A stretch of 64,000 nucleotides of DNA from Kordia sp965224175 (GCF_965224175.1 NZ_OZ245041.1:1612001-1676000); one strand, 5' to 3'. Shown: positions 9,368 through 19,401, counted from the first letter of the stretch. The notes: a model not told the origin generated them from the letters alone. Numbers and translations are program-made.

Positions 9368-10240
9368 ATGAGTCAAACTGCATCCAATTTGAAGCCAGAA
9401 CCTGCTGTACAAGTCCCAAAAGTGATCTTATACACAGGGCGTTTTTTACAATTTATTTCCACTACACTTGCTGCTAAGTATGCGAAACGATTGTTTATTA
9501 CACCATTGAAACATAAAATGCCAAAGCGCGAATTTCATATGGATAACGAATCGCAGCAACAAGTATTGCAAGTTCCTGCTATTGACAAAGAGATTGTAAT
9601 ATATACATACGGAACTGGTGATAAAAAAATAATATTGGCACACGGCTGGAGCGGACGCGGAACACAGTTGGTGAAAATTGCGGATCATTTTGTAAAATTA
9701 GGTTACCAAACCATTAGTTTTGATGCGCCTGCACACGGAAAAGCTAAAGGAAAATTAACCTCTATGCCCGAATTCATAGCTTCTATTCATGAAATAGAAA
9801 AACATTTTGGACCTTTTGAGTTTGCTATTGGACATAGTTTGGGCGGAATGTCTTTACTAAATGCGGTACGAGAAGGTTTTCAAACCAAAAAATTAGTTAC
9901 CATAGGTGCCGCCGATATCATTACAGATATTATTCTTCATTTTACACGAACGCTTACGCTAAAAGATAGTGTTGCCAAAAAAATGAAAGCAATTTTAGAT
10001 GGTAAGTTTGGACGCGACATTGACTACGCTTCGGCAAATAATGCAGCTAAAGAAGTACCAATTCCTACTTTTGTTATTCATGATGAAAATGATGCCGATG
10101 TTCATGTAAATTGTGCCCATGCCATACACAAAGCACTTCCTAATGGTACACTTCACATAACAAAAAACCTAGGACATCGTAGAATTCTTGGAAATAAGGA
10201 AGTAATTGAGAAGATTGAAACTTTTTTATTAAAAGATTAA
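9368..10240 (+). CDS. alpha/beta hydrolase
   Basis: 290 residues. Features of the alpha/beta hydrolase fold are clear: oxyanion-hole region AHGWSGRG near residue 92, nucleophile elbow GHSLGG with Ser157, a late acidic residue in VIHDENDADVH, and the catalytic His in NLGHRR. It has no signal peptide, so it is cytosolic. It probably hydrolyses an ester or amide of unknown identity. The gene stands alone. Confidence 0.85.
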   Translation: MSQTASNLKPEPAVQVPKVILYTGRFLQFISTTLAAKYAKRLFITPLKHKMPKREFHMDNESQQQVLQVPAIDKEIVIYTYGTGDKKIILAHGWSGRGTQLVKIADHFVKLGYQTISFDAPAHGKAKGKLTSMPEFIASIHEIEKHFGPFEFAIGHSLGGMSLLNAVREGFQTKKLVTIGAADIITDIILHFTRTLTLKDSVAKKMKAILDGKFGRDIDYASANNAAKEVPIPTFVIHDENDADVHVNCAHAIHKALPNGTLHITKNLGHRRILGNKEVIEKIETFLLKD

Positions 10241-10575
10241 TATTCATAGTAGTTTTACAATGTAATTTTCTTTGTTTAATTTAAACATCTTTCGAACTTA
10301 TATTTCATTTAGATTAGAAAAAACTACTTCAGCACAAGCTCACGAAGCATTGAACGAAAACAATTAAAAACCTTTCGAAGCATGCATCGGAGCATTTAAA
10401 TCTCAATTATCTAGTAAAAAGATGCAAAACAAAATGTAGCGACTCTTGTAAAAGTATCATTTCATTCTCTTTATTATTTTTCGTAATGATTGTACTTTTC
10501 TTTCGACTCACCATTTGTGTAAAAAACCGTATTTTTAACATAAAAAATTGATTCAAAGAATTTAAAAGAGAACGT
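10241..10575. other. gene-free stretch upstream of msrB
   Basis: 335 AT-rich bases between two plus-strand genes. Short open frames on both strands lack coding character. No terminator hairpin or TAnnTTTG box stands out. Confidence 0.5.
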
Positions 10576-11067
10576 ATGAAAAAGATATTTTTAGTTGCCG
10601 TAATTGGTTTGTTTTTTAGCTGCAATACTGCTGCTCAAAAATCGCAAAAGGAAGTTACTCAAAAACAAGAAACATATAAAGTTACCAAAACAGAAGCTGA
10701 GTGGAAGAAAGTATTGAGTCCTGAAGCATTTTATGTGTTACGTCAGGCTGGAACAGAACGTTCTTTTACGAGTCCTTTGAATAAAAATTATTCAAAAGGA
10801 ACGTATCATTGTGCTGGTTGCAATACGCCGTTATTTAAAAGTGATCATAAATTTGATTCTGGAACAGGTTGGCCAAGTTTTGATCGTGAAATTGAAGGAA
10901 ATGTTGCCTTTTCTACAGATTATAATATTGGATATGCGCGTACAGAAGAACACTGTGCAACTTGTGGCGGACATTTAGGACATGTTTTTGATGACGGACC
11001 AAGAAAAACTACTGGAAAAAGACATTGTATCAACGGAGTTGCCTTAAAGTTTGTGCCTGAGAAATAG
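10576..11067 (+). CDS. msrB: peptide-methionine (R)-S-oxide reductase, lipoprotein form
   Basis: 163 residues. Reduces the R-epimer of methionine sulfoxide in oxidised proteins. The zinc-binding pairs C79-x2-C82 and C127-x2-C130 and the catalytic Cys151 in the RHCING motif are all present. The N-terminus MKKIFLVAVIGLFFSC is a lipoprotein signal, so this copy should repair proteins in the periplasm or at the outer membrane, unlike cytosolic MsrB. Confidence 0.95.
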   Translation: MKKIFLVAVIGLFFSCNTAAQKSQKEVTQKQETYKVTKTEAEWKKVLSPEAFYVLRQAGTERSFTSPLNKNYSKGTYHCAGCNTPLFKSDHKFDSGTGWPSFDREIEGNVAFSTDYNIGYARTEEHCATCGGHLGHVFDDGPRKTTGKRHCINGVALKFVPEK

Positions 11068-11176
11068 AAACGCTGCACTTTAGTATTTTGGTATCGGCTT
11101 CGCCTTTCGGTAGGTTAATAGTTGAAGGTGTGAGTAATTTTCAAATTGGTATATTTTCAAATTATCAAATTAAACA

Positions 11177-11752
11177 ATGGAAAATTTATTGGAAGAAATA
11201 TTGGGTTGTACCATCTGTAAAGATCATTTGACACTTGGTGTAAACCCAATTTTAGCTGCTCACGAGTCGTCTAAAATTATATTGATCGGACAAGCACCAG
11301 GTTTGAAAGTCCATCAAAATGGAATTCCTTGGAATGATATGAGTGGAAAACGATTGCGAAATTGGCTGAATGTAACTGACGAGACTTTCTATGACGCTAA
11401 GAATATTGCCTTAATTCCTATGGGTTTTTGTTATCCTGGAAAAGGAAAATCTGGTGATTTACCACCGCGTAAAGAATGTGCTGAAGCTTGGCACAAACAG
11501 CTTATGGAAAAAATGCAGCAAGCAGAATTGGTATTACTTGTTGGACAATACGCACAAAAATATTATTTAAAAGAAAACGCAAAGAAAACTTTAACTGAAA
11601 CGGTTTCTGAATATGAAAATTATTTGCCAAAATATTTCCCATTACCACATCCGTCGCCAAGAAATCGTTTTTGGCTGAGTAAAAATCCTTGGTTTGAGAA
11701 AGATGTACTTCCTAAATTACAAAGTCGTGTTGCAGCACTTTTAGATATTTAA
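11177..11752 (+). CDS. uracil-DNA glycosylase family protein
   Basis: 191 residues with the uracil-DNA-glycosylase superfamily fold: motif A-like IGQAPGLKVHQNGIPW (about residues 37-52) and a C-terminal LPHPSPRN motif (about 155-162) that matches the DNA-intercalation loop. A Cys pair near the N-terminus (GCTICKDH) recalls iron-sulfur UDGs of families 4/5, but the other cluster cysteines are not evident. In this subfamily from Bacteroidota, glycosylase activity is inferred rather than shown. It presumably acts in base-excision repair. Confidence 0.8.
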   Translation: MENLLEEILGCTICKDHLTLGVNPILAAHESSKIILIGQAPGLKVHQNGIPWNDMSGKRLRNWLNVTDETFYDAKNIALIPMGFCYPGKGKSGDLPPRKECAEAWHKQLMEKMQQAELVLLVGQYAQKYYLKENAKKTLTETVSEYENYLPKYFPLPHPSPRNRFWLSKNPWFEKDVLPKLQSRVAALLDI

Positions 11753-11958
11753 ATCTGTTGTGTTTTTGCTATTATTTTTCTTTGTTTAGTTTGCCTGACA
11801 ATTCAACTCATTATTAATAAACTTTCAAATTACATCTGCTCTTTTTGCAAAACTTCATAAGAGGTTTTTGTATCTTTACTTTAAAGAGAAACACTTTTTT
11901 TATGAAAAAGTAATAGTTCTTTATTCTCGTAAGTATTTCAACTCAAATATAATTATAA

Positions 11959-12522
11959 ATGAATTCCGTAGCTGAAAATTATTTAGAAAGTACACGCAAA
12001 CAATTTGCTTATTACAAAAGTTTAGGCGACAAAACTTTTACGCAATTGGAAGATGCAGATATTCATTGGCAACAACACGAAGATAGCAATAGCGTTTCAA
12101 TCATTGTGAAACATATTGTAGGAAATATGCTGAGTCGTTGGACAAATTTTTTAACAGAAGACGGCGAAAAAGAATGGAGACAGCGCGATACTGAGTTTGA
12201 AGCAACCTATAAGAATAAAGCTGAAATGATTGCTGCTTGGGAAAAAGGTTGGCAATGCTTATTTGATGCCATCAATCCGTTGCAAGCTAACGATATTTCA
12301 CGTATTATTTACATAAGAAATCAAGGGCATACTGTTATGGAAGCTATTACACGTCAGCTATGCCATTATCCGTATCATATTGGACAATTGGTATACGTAG
12401 GAAAATTGATTCGTAGCAAACAATGGACATCGTTATCTATCCCGAAAGGACAATCTTCTACATACAATAAAGAAAAGTTTAGTAAAGAAAAAAGCAAGAA
12501 GCATTTTACAGATGATCTTTAG
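11959..12522 (+). CDS. DUF1572 (DinB-like) family protein
   Basis: 187 residues, probably a four-helix DinB/YfiT-like fold. Conserved histidines in IVKHIVGNM and HYPYHIGQLVY are likely metal ligands by analogy with that superfamily. Biochemical function unknown; some DinB-like proteins are thiol transferases. A decayed copy of its 3' end lies at 16138-16297. Confidence 0.8.
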   Translation: MNSVAENYLESTRKQFAYYKSLGDKTFTQLEDADIHWQQHEDSNSVSIIVKHIVGNMLSRWTNFLTEDGEKEWRQRDTEFEATYKNKAEMIAAWEKGWQCLFDAINPLQANDISRIIYIRNQGHTVMEAITRQLCHYPYHIGQLVYVGKLIRSKQWTSLSIPKGQSSTYNKEKFSKEKSKKHFTDDL

Positions 12523-12601
12523 ATGCAATGACGCTGTTAGATTATTCGAAACTTAGATCATTAGACAAATGACTCCTAAGACTACATTAATACATTAAAA
12601 A

Positions 12602-13831
12602 TTACCATTGTTCTACTAAATTTACTCTTCTTCCTCCAGAATAGGTTAATTGCATTGTAGCATTTCGGACGCTTCCATTGGTAATATAGCATCGTATACT
12701 TTCAAATTTATCTACAAAACCTTCATTTTTTCCAGATACATTCTGAATTCGGATCGTTCGTTTTGGCTCAAAATCATCTAATAGCTTATAGCTACGTTCC
12801 CACTTTATAGACTTTCCTAAGGTTTCAGAAATGGTTTGTGATTGCAAATAGGTGAATTTCAAAACTTGCCCTTTACGTAAAGATCCGGATAACGTTACAT
12901 GCAGAATTTTAAAAAACTCTTTGTCATCTTCATACTCGCGCACTTGATATTTTCTATGGTAACGTGCATATTCACTACTTCGTACTTTATCTGTAGCTGT
13001 TTGTCTCTTTTTATAGTTATCTAAAAAACTACGTCGCTTTGGTGTTTCTTCGGCAACAGTTTCTACTTCATTTTTAGAATTATCTGAGAATGCTTTGAGC
13101 GTCGGTTTAGTTTTCTCAGATGAAGTATCAGCAACCACATCAAGGGCTGGTTTTTCGAAATCTATTCCATTAGCTGTAAAATACGCTTCTATTTCTTTTT
13201 TATGTTGCAGTTCATCCATCTTAATCCAAGCATCGGTTCGATGTGAATATGGAGCAATTATGGTATTCTTCCCTGTCTTAATAAACTTCCCTGCGTTCAT
13301 ATCAAATTGCCCTGAAATAAAGAAAGAATCCTTTTCATTGTCATATTCTATACGAACTTTTTTATCTCCTTTTGTCCCCAATTGTGATACATCTATCATT
13401 CTTGGATGTAGAAATAAATCATCTTTTTTACGAAAAAAGCTATCTGGAAATGAGCGCCTTGTCAACAACTTAGGATCTCTTCTTACTCCTTTCCTGTATA
13501 ATTTCATGGAACCTTTTTCTTTTTGATAATATGTATATTCAGTTCTATATATTGCAAATGAACCTAATGGGAAATCTCCTTGCTTATCGGCAATTAAGAC
13601 TTCATGTTTTGCTTTTAGTCCTATTGGATTTTGTGTAATTTGAAATAGTAAACTGTTGTATTTATAAAAAGTTTTTCCTGGTAAACTATCTTTTTTAAAC
13701 CCATAAACAGACCGACCATAATACCATTTATCTACATCCCAATCATCAGTAAAGGCATGTAGTTCTGCAGGAATTAAGAGTGTAGCTGTACTTCCTAATG
13801 CTGTATATTTTATAAACTCTTTTCTGTTCAT
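12602..13831 (-). CDS. exported protein of unknown function
   Basis: 409 residues. The N-terminus MNRKEFIKYTALGSTATLL is a signal sequence resembling a Tat signal, with Arg-Lys in place of the twin Arg. No domain is recognised; the C-terminal half (about 290-409) is rich in beta strands and a basic linker precedes it. It starts 9 bases after the stop of the FISUMP/MORN gene, so the two are almost certainly co-transcribed and may act together in the envelope. Confidence 0.6.
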   Translation of the reverse strand: MNRKEFIKYTALGSTATLLIPAELHAFTDDWDVDKWYYGRSVYGFKKDSLPGKTFYKYNSLLFQITQNPIGLKAKHEVLIADKQGDFPLGSFAIYRTEYTYYQKEKGSMKLYRKGVRRDPKLLTRRSFPDSFFRKKDDLFLHPRMIDVSQLGTKGDKKVRIEYDNEKDSFFISGQFDMNAGKFIKTGKNTIIAPYSHRTDAWIKMDELQHKKEIEAYFTANGIDFEKPALDVVADTSSEKTKPTLKAFSDNSKNEVETVAEETPKRRSFLDNYKKRQTATDKVRSSEYARYHRKYQVREYEDDKEFFKILHVTLSGSLRKGQVLKFTYLQSQTISETLGKSIKWERSYKLLDDFEPKRTIRIQNVSGKNEGFVDKFESIRCYITNGSVRNATMQLTYSGGRRVNLVEQW

Positions 13832-13840
13832 ACTTTACTT

Positions 13841-15991
13841 TTAAAATGATCCATCTTTTACACAACGACATGGAACAAATTTGTCCCGTACTAGTTTTTT
13901 ATCTGTAAACGTGAGTACTTTATTGTATTTATTTAAGTAGATATAGCGTTCGTTACTTAACCACATCGTTACCATTTCTTCTCTTTGAAACATTTCTGTT
14001 TTCCCAAATCGTTCCCATACATATCCGTTTTTCTCTAAGCCCAATTCTTTTACTGCCGTTTTCATTTCATCCTGATTTGGATTGAGAAATTTAAATTCGT
14101 CAAGATCTGAAGAATTTGGCAATCGCCAACCTGCCGGACATGCTCTTTTAGCAGCATTCATTCCGTAGTAAGATTTTTGAACATCTCTCCTACCGCGATT
14201 AAAATTCCAAACTTCATCTGTAATGGCTTGATAATCCAAGTCTTCTAAAAACCATGTAATCAGATTTCCTCTTTCTAAATTATCACGACGTATGTAAGTA
14301 ACTGTATTGTATGTTTTTCCATCACGTGGATCTATATACGTTCCTCTTGTATATACAACAGCATTTCTTGTTTGGTAAAAATTTTCTCCCTCCAAAAATT
14401 CACCACTTGGTGTATATTTTCCTCGTAATGAACCTAACTTTACTCCATTATCATATTCAGTAATAGAATGCCATCCCACAGGCACAATATTTGAACCTGA
14501 AACTGTAATATCTCCTTCAAATTTTGCGCCTGGAAAATCATCGAACGTAAACTTCACATCTTTTCCTTTAAAGGTTTGATATAAAACACTAACAGGTGTC
14601 AATTTTCCCATAAAAGTAGCGCTACCTGTTAAATCGCTAGTAAATTTGATATTCTTAAATGTTAGCTTTCCAAGTCGTGAAGGATCGGCTTTTCCGTTTT
14701 TTAGATATACAACACCTTCATAGGTATCTTTCATATTGATCTTCGTTTCCCCATTCATTTCTAAAGAGGAATTCACTGTAGTTTCTACTGTAGCAAAGTA
14801 TTTATTGTATTTCTCATATTTGAAGAATGCTTTTGCTCCGTTTTTTGGTCTTCCGTTTACAAAGTGTGTTACAACTTCTGAAACATCATTAAGCACTAAT
14901 CGCCCATTTTCATCATTTGGCTTTCCTGCAGCGTTAATTCCGCCATAATATTTAACATTTCTGTAATTACCAACGGAAATCTTCAACGCACTCACTACAT
15001 TTGTTCCACTAGTGCTTCCTGTATTTGTTTCTCCTTTAGACTTATCATCATTAAACGTTACTAAATAATCACTATTATAGCCTTTTAATTTAGTAGCAAT
15101 ACCTTCTGAATTGTATACATAAATCATTTTTTTACCATCACGTTTAAAATCGTGTTCGCCTACAGGTTTTCCATTTTCAAATTTACCTTCTGCAATGATG
15201 GAAAATTTATCTTTACGTAAAAAATTTGAAGGACATTGACTTGAGGTAAAAATTCCCCAACGTCCTTTCCCTTCTGGCACGCCATCTTTTAATTGTCCAT
15301 AATACAGCATATTCCCTATTTGATAATAAGTACTTTCTATGAGTATAACTGTTTTTGGATCTATTGTAAAACCACGTTCGCTATATATGTTTTTAGTTTT
15401 GGCAGTCAATTCTTCTCTCAGTAATCTTCTGCTTTCTCTTTGGTATTCTATGGTAGAAAATTCTGCTGAAATAATAAATTCTTTGTAACCCGAATACCCT
15501 AACTTTATCGCCAATTTTGTGGGATGATGCAATGCGGTTATTTTCCCTCCTTTTCCTTCTTTATAGATATATGAAATTGTATAGTCAGGATCATTTTTGC
15601 ATTTTTCTTCAAACTCCACAAAGGTTGGACTGTTCATAAACGGAATGCCAAACTCGTGCATATCACTCAAAACACCAACACTGTAGTAAGTATACGGCTG
15701 ATCATCCGTAACGTACATGTTATAAATAAGTCCTTCTTTTGTGTGTGATCTATAATAACTATCTTCTGTAAATTCGTAGTGATTTTTCGTTTTTGGCTTA
15801 AAGTTCTTTTTGAACTGTTTCGCAATCTTTTTAGTGTGTGGTTTCCCTAAGATATTTACATACCACTGAAATTTTTCATGTTTTGGAAAAAATAGTTTTC
15901 CAAAATCGGTTTGAGCAAAGAGTGAAGACGAATTTCCAAAAAATAGAAATAGTAATGTGATACAAAACGCTTGTCTGTGTTTTAATTGCAT
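13841..15991 (-). CDS. exported protein with MORN-like repeats and C-terminal FISUMP domain
   Basis: 716 residues from the ATG at 15991, which begins a clean signal peptide (ending LFAQTDFG); the open frame reaches an ATG at 16018. The middle has MORN-like strands (YYGQLKDGVPEGKGRWG). The C-terminus (about 615-716) has the 'Fibrobacter succinogenes major paralogous' pattern: CPAGWRLPNSSDLDEF, then WLSNE and a final CRCVKD. FISUMP domains are found on secreted Bacteroidota proteins of unknown role. First gene of a pair with the exported protein at 12602. Confidence 0.7.
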   Translation of the reverse strand: MQLKHRQAFCITLLFLFFGNSSSLFAQTDFGKLFFPKHEKFQWYVNILGKPHTKKIAKQFKKNFKPKTKNHYEFTEDSYYRSHTKEGLIYNMYVTDDQPYTYYSVGVLSDMHEFGIPFMNSPTFVEFEEKCKNDPDYTISYIYKEGKGGKITALHHPTKLAIKLGYSGYKEFIISAEFSTIEYQRESRRLLREELTAKTKNIYSERGFTIDPKTVILIESTYYQIGNMLYYGQLKDGVPEGKGRWGIFTSSQCPSNFLRKDKFSIIAEGKFENGKPVGEHDFKRDGKKMIYVYNSEGIATKLKGYNSDYLVTFNDDKSKGETNTGSTSGTNVVSALKISVGNYRNVKYYGGINAAGKPNDENGRLVLNDVSEVVTHFVNGRPKNGAKAFFKYEKYNKYFATVETTVNSSLEMNGETKINMKDTYEGVVYLKNGKADPSRLGKLTFKNIKFTSDLTGSATFMGKLTPVSVLYQTFKGKDVKFTFDDFPGAKFEGDITVSGSNIVPVGWHSITEYDNGVKLGSLRGKYTPSGEFLEGENFYQTRNAVVYTRGTYIDPRDGKTYNTVTYIRRDNLERGNLITWFLEDLDYQAITDEVWNFNRGRRDVQKSYYGMNAAKRACPAGWRLPNSSDLDEFKFLNPNQDEMKTAVKELGLEKNGYVWERFGKTEMFQREEMVTMWLSNERYIYLNKYNKVLTFTDKKLVRDKFVPCRCVKDGSF

Positions 15992-16137
15992 ACACAGCAG
16001 TAAAGAATTAAAAGTCATAAAGCAACAATCGGTTTTAATTGAAGAATTTTAACTAACTAAATATACTTCAAAATTTTAACACTTAAAAATGGAAGCTTTT
16101 TATTGCTGTTGATATAGAATTACTCTCGTTTCTTGAG

Positions 16138-16297
16138 TGTCACTATTTATATCATATTGAGGAATTGGTGTATGTTGTAAAATTGATTCGTTCTTCTGAA
16201 TGGAAATCCTTGTCTATTCCTAGAGAAGCATCTTCAATCTACAATGCAACAAAATTTAGCCAAAAAAAGTAAAAAGCACTTTACAGATGATTTGTAA
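16138..16297 (+). pseudogene. decayed 3' fragment of a DUF1572 gene
   Basis: Translation from 16138 gives C-H-Y-L-Y-H-I-E-E-L-V-Y-V-V-K-L-I-R-S, matching the C-terminus of the DUF1572 protein at 11959-12522. It continues WKSLSIPREASSIYNATKFS until a frameshift in an A-run near 16262. The last residues SKKHFTDDL then reappear in the +1 frame, ending with TAA at 16295-16297. Upstream homology fades within about 50 bases. It is a truncated, frameshifted relic of a duplicated gene, stranded between two minus-strand genes. Confidence 0.8.
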
Positions 16298-16310
16298 TTT
16301 TGGAAAAGCT

Positions 16311-17540
16311 CTACTGTTTTACAATTGACTTTTTTAAATATTTTTCTCTTAAAAACACAGCTAAAAATAACAGTATTGCAATTGCTGCCGCCAAGATTAA
16401 TGCGATATATGTAAAAAATTCTGATTTGTCATTTATAAACTCATTTATAGGAGAAAACGCATATACAATGGAAAGACTAGCGCCTCCATAAACAGCCATA
16501 ATTATTGTTAAATATTTAGGATTGGTATAGCGCGTAATTGTTGACATGATTATTGGTCCGACAAATATTTCTGCCAATGCAAAAAAACATATGGAACTCA
16601 TTATATGAAATACATTACTTTCAATATTCTCGAAAGAAATATACGTTAATTGCAAAATGGCAAGTGTCGCAAATAAAAATCCGAAACCAATTTTTAAAAA
16701 TTGTAACCGATGAAATTTTAACCAAAGAATTCCTCCTAAAATAAGCATAGGCACAAGAATAAAGAAATTAAGCTCATGAATTCGTTCCATTGGAAAAATG
16801 GTATTCATTCCATTTATAAGATTTTCGTTAGATAATATGATGCCTGTACGAGTTCCTGCCAATTCATAGATTCCCCAAAAGAAAGCAGATAAAAATATCG
16901 CAATGATTACATAAACTATTGCATTTTCAGATACTTTTTGCGTATCGTATACAAGTTTTTCTTTTCCTAAATTCAGCGCTAGCGATATTAAAGCTATTGA
17001 AATATAAGCAATACCAATCGTACCAAAGCCAACAATAAAGCCGTATTTGTTACTTATGATAGGAAACAAAATCGAAGCAGCTAATGCTCCAATATTTACT
17101 ACCAAATAGTAAAAAGAAAATGCAGTATCAAGATATTTTTGATGGTTATAAAAGTTTTTTCCAAAAGCAGCTAACATATTTGTTTTTAGAAAACCTGAAC
17201 CTATTATTACTAACACAAGTCCTATGTAAAACAGGCGTAAATTAGGAATACACGCATTTACACAGCCTAATACTGCCAATAAACTTCCAATGAATATTGC
17301 TTTTTTATTATCTACTACAAAATCGCCAAAAATACCTCCTATTATTTGCGTGAGTATAAAAAAGTATGTTAGGTATTTATAAACCGAAATTGCGTGAAAA
17401 TCGCTTACCTGAAATACGTCGCTAATCAAGTACAATATGATCATAGAACGTATACCGTAATAGCACATTTTGTCTAGGAATAACAGAAATAGGATAATGA
17501 TGGTATTACTTGTTCTAGTTTGTTGTACACTATGTTCCAT
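16311..17540 (-). CDS. POT/PTR2-like MFS transporter
   Basis: 409 residues, about 12 transmembrane helices. The segments DKMCYYGIRSMIILYL in helix 1 and FSFYYLVVNIGALAASILFP in helix 5 match the two signatures of proton-dependent oligopeptide transporters. The ExxER proton-coupling motif of helix 1 is altered (Asp-Lys-Met), so substrate and coupling may differ from canonical di/tripeptide uptake. It is somewhat shorter than usual POT proteins. It begins 29 bases after the lipoprotein gene at 17570 and may be the last gene of that run. Confidence 0.75.
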   Translation of the reverse strand: MEHSVQQTRTSNTIIILFLLFLDKMCYYGIRSMIILYLISDVFQVSDFHAISVYKYLTYFFILTQIIGGIFGDFVVDNKKAIFIGSLLAVLGCVNACIPNLRLFYIGLVLVIIGSGFLKTNMLAAFGKNFYNHQKYLDTAFSFYYLVVNIGALAASILFPIISNKYGFIVGFGTIGIAYISIALISLALNLGKEKLVYDTQKVSENAIVYVIIAIFLSAFFWGIYELAGTRTGIILSNENLINGMNTIFPMERIHELNFFILVPMLILGGILWLKFHRLQFLKIGFGFLFATLAILQLTYISFENIESNVFHIMSSICFFALAEIFVGPIIMSTITRYTNPKYLTIIMAVYGGASLSIVYAFSPINEFINDKSEFFTYIALILAAAIAILLFLAVFLREKYLKKSIVKQ

Positions 17541-17569
17541 AAATACAGAAAAGATTATTGATATTTACA

Positions 17570-18031
17570 CTATTTGACAATGATAACTTTTACTCCATTG
17601 ACAACATTGCCAGTAGTTAAATTCCTTGTATATCCTACGCGCATTTTGGTAATGGTATCTTTTACAAGTAATAATTCATTATCTGTTGTCCAAGCTTTTA
17701 TTTTATATGTTGTTGGAATTCTTCCTTGAGTCAAATTTACGTCTGTTGTAGTGTTCTTAACTACTGACCAATAATTGATTGGTGGATTTATGACACTATC
17801 AAAATCTTCTGTTGTTGCTTTAGATTTATAATGATAATACACATAATTTCCATTGGGAGAAATTACTTTTGAAACGATCTCAAAATTTGCATGATCTTTA
17901 TCTAATATTTGATGTAATGTATGTGTTTCGCTTTGTACATCATATGTTTTTCCGCCTTTGTATTGGTCGTTACAACTCGTGCAAAAAATGATACTAAACA
18001 CTATTACACTAATTAATTGCTGATAATTCAT
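17570..18031 (-). CDS. small lipoprotein, unknown function
   Basis: 153 residues with a lipoprotein signal ending at CTSCNDQY. The rest has no recognised domain; it is polar and predicted mostly beta. It follows the tail-anchored protein gene by 12 bases and so belongs to the 17.5-21.8 kb run. Being lipidated, it may be the envelope-facing part of whatever the cluster does. Confidence 0.6.
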   Translation of the reverse strand: MNYQQLISVIVFSIIFCTSCNDQYKGGKTYDVQSETHTLHQILDKDHANFEIVSKVISPNGNYVYYHYKSKATTEDFDSVINPPINYWSVVKNTTTDVNLTQGRIPTTYKIKAWTTDNELLLVKDTITKMRVGYTRNLTTGNVVNGVKVIIVK

Positions 18032-18043
18032 TGTTCCAAAATA

Positions 18044-18817
18044 TTATTGTTTTCTAAGACAAGACTTCACATAAGCAACTACTAAAAAGAAAATCAAGTA
18101 GAATAGATATTTTACCCATTTAGTACGTTTGTTGTATTTTTCTTCTTCTTCAAGCGTACGCATTTTGAAATTAGGATATTCTTTCGGTTTTGCATTTGGA
18201 TCTTTATATTTTCTAAATGTAATATTTTGTGTCAATTCATATCCTGCTACTGTGTTTAAATCGACACCTAATAAGCGTTTTGCGACTCCAAAAGTGAATT
18301 CTTCCATATAACAATCTTCTGTAAATGGTTCGCCAGGAAATTCTTCTTCTTTCCAGTATCGAATTCCATCTTCTGTATATGACTTTGCATAGATTTTCTG
18401 TTCTTCATCAAATGGTTCACCATGTTCAATGACTTCTGCATCTATTACTATTTTTAAACGTGTTTTTAATCCGCGACGAATTAAAGCGTAACCGTGAAAA
18501 TCAGAAACACTATGGCAAGCGACTGATAAGATTTCTGAATGTGGAAATAAAGATACCAATGCTGTTTCCTGTGGCATCAAATTAAGTCCGTCAGCGTTTT
18601 CTAAAGCATGTACTGTTATTTGGTAATCATCGCAAATAATAATGGAATTGTTGTGATATCCAATATTGATCGATTCATCTCCTGGATACAAACATTCTTC
18701 AAAGGTAACTTCACTATCAAACTCATAATTTGCTTTCCCAATTGCCTTTAAAAGTGCTGTTTCATCATTAAAACCATATCGGTTTTCAATGAGAACCATT
18801 GATGTTTTCCAACCCAT
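18044..18817 (-). CDS. predicted tail-anchored protein, unknown function
   Basis: 257 residues. A large soluble N-terminal domain (1-225) with no recognised family is followed by a charged linker (EEEEKYNKRTK) and one hydrophobic helix near the C-terminus (WVKYLFYLIFFLVVAYV). It has no signal peptide, so the soluble domain should stay in the cytosol with the tail in the inner membrane. Spacing of 16 and 12 bases to its neighbours supports an operon. Confidence 0.6.
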   Translation of the reverse strand: MGWKTSMVLIENRYGFNDETALLKAIGKANYEFDSEVTFEECLYPGDESINIGYHNNSIIICDDYQITVHALENADGLNLMPQETALVSLFPHSEILSVACHSVSDFHGYALIRRGLKTRLKIVIDAEVIEHGEPFDEEQKIYAKSYTEDGIRYWKEEEFPGEPFTEDCYMEEFTFGVAKRLLGVDLNTVAGYELTQNITFRKYKDPNAKPKEYPNFKMRTLEEEEKYNKRTKWVKYLFYLIFFLVVAYVKSCLRKQ

Positions 18818-18833
18818 AATTAGTATGTATGTA

Positions 18834-19355
18834 TTATTTTAAGTGCTTTCGTGCGTCTTTCAACCAATATAAAACTAAAAAAACAATCGCTGGAAGTCCA
18901 AAATAGAAAAAGATGACTCCGGAAAATTCTTCTAAACCATTGGTTGGTTTTAAACTAAATCTATTGTTGTAAAAATATATTGCAGCACCAAGAGTTACAA
19001 TGTAAATCACCTGAAATACTGAGTAAATATATAATCCTAGTAGTTTTCTTGCTAACATCAAAACTGCGCCAATAATAGTTCCACAAGAAGAAATAATGTA
19101 TATAATACCTCTTGTAGCAATACCGTCATCTTCTGTTATGGCTGCAAAAAATTCATATAATAAAGCACGTGCAATGGTAAAAAGTGAACCACATATAGTT
19201 AGCGTACATAATACGATTAAATAAACTGGCTTATTGTTATTATTAGTGTTATTGTTTTGAACGTACACAACTTTCACTCCTTGATTTGCGCCACAATTTG
19301 GACAAAAATGCGATGTTTCTTCTATTGGATGGTTGCAATTAATACAGTTTTTCAT
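18834..19355 (-). CDS. zinc-ribbon membrane protein
   Basis: 173 residues. The N-terminus carries a zinc ribbon CINC-x12-CPNC (residues 4-22 approx.), then an Asn-rich linker (NNNTNNNNK), then four predicted transmembrane helices. Such zinc-ribbon-plus-helices proteins are common and their functions are mostly unknown. It lies within the 17.5-21.8 kb run, 46 bases downstream of the previous gene. Confidence 0.65.
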   Translation of the reverse strand: MKNCINCNHPIEETSHFCPNCGANQGVKVVYVQNNNTNNNNKPVYLIVLCTLTICGSLFTIARALLYEFFAAITEDDGIATRGIIYIISSCGTIIGAVLMLARKLLGLYIYSVFQVIYIVTLGAAIYFYNNRFSLKPTNGLEEFSGVIFFYFGLPAIVFLVLYWLKDARKHLK

Positions 19356-19401
19356 TGATGATTTTTCTATGAATGCGTCTAGTTGTTAGGAAAGATAAAA
19401 A

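Noticed and set aside
10407..10625. Minus-strand ORF of 72 codons overlapping the msrB start
   Set aside because: Overlaps the msrB signal peptide and has no coding features or family.
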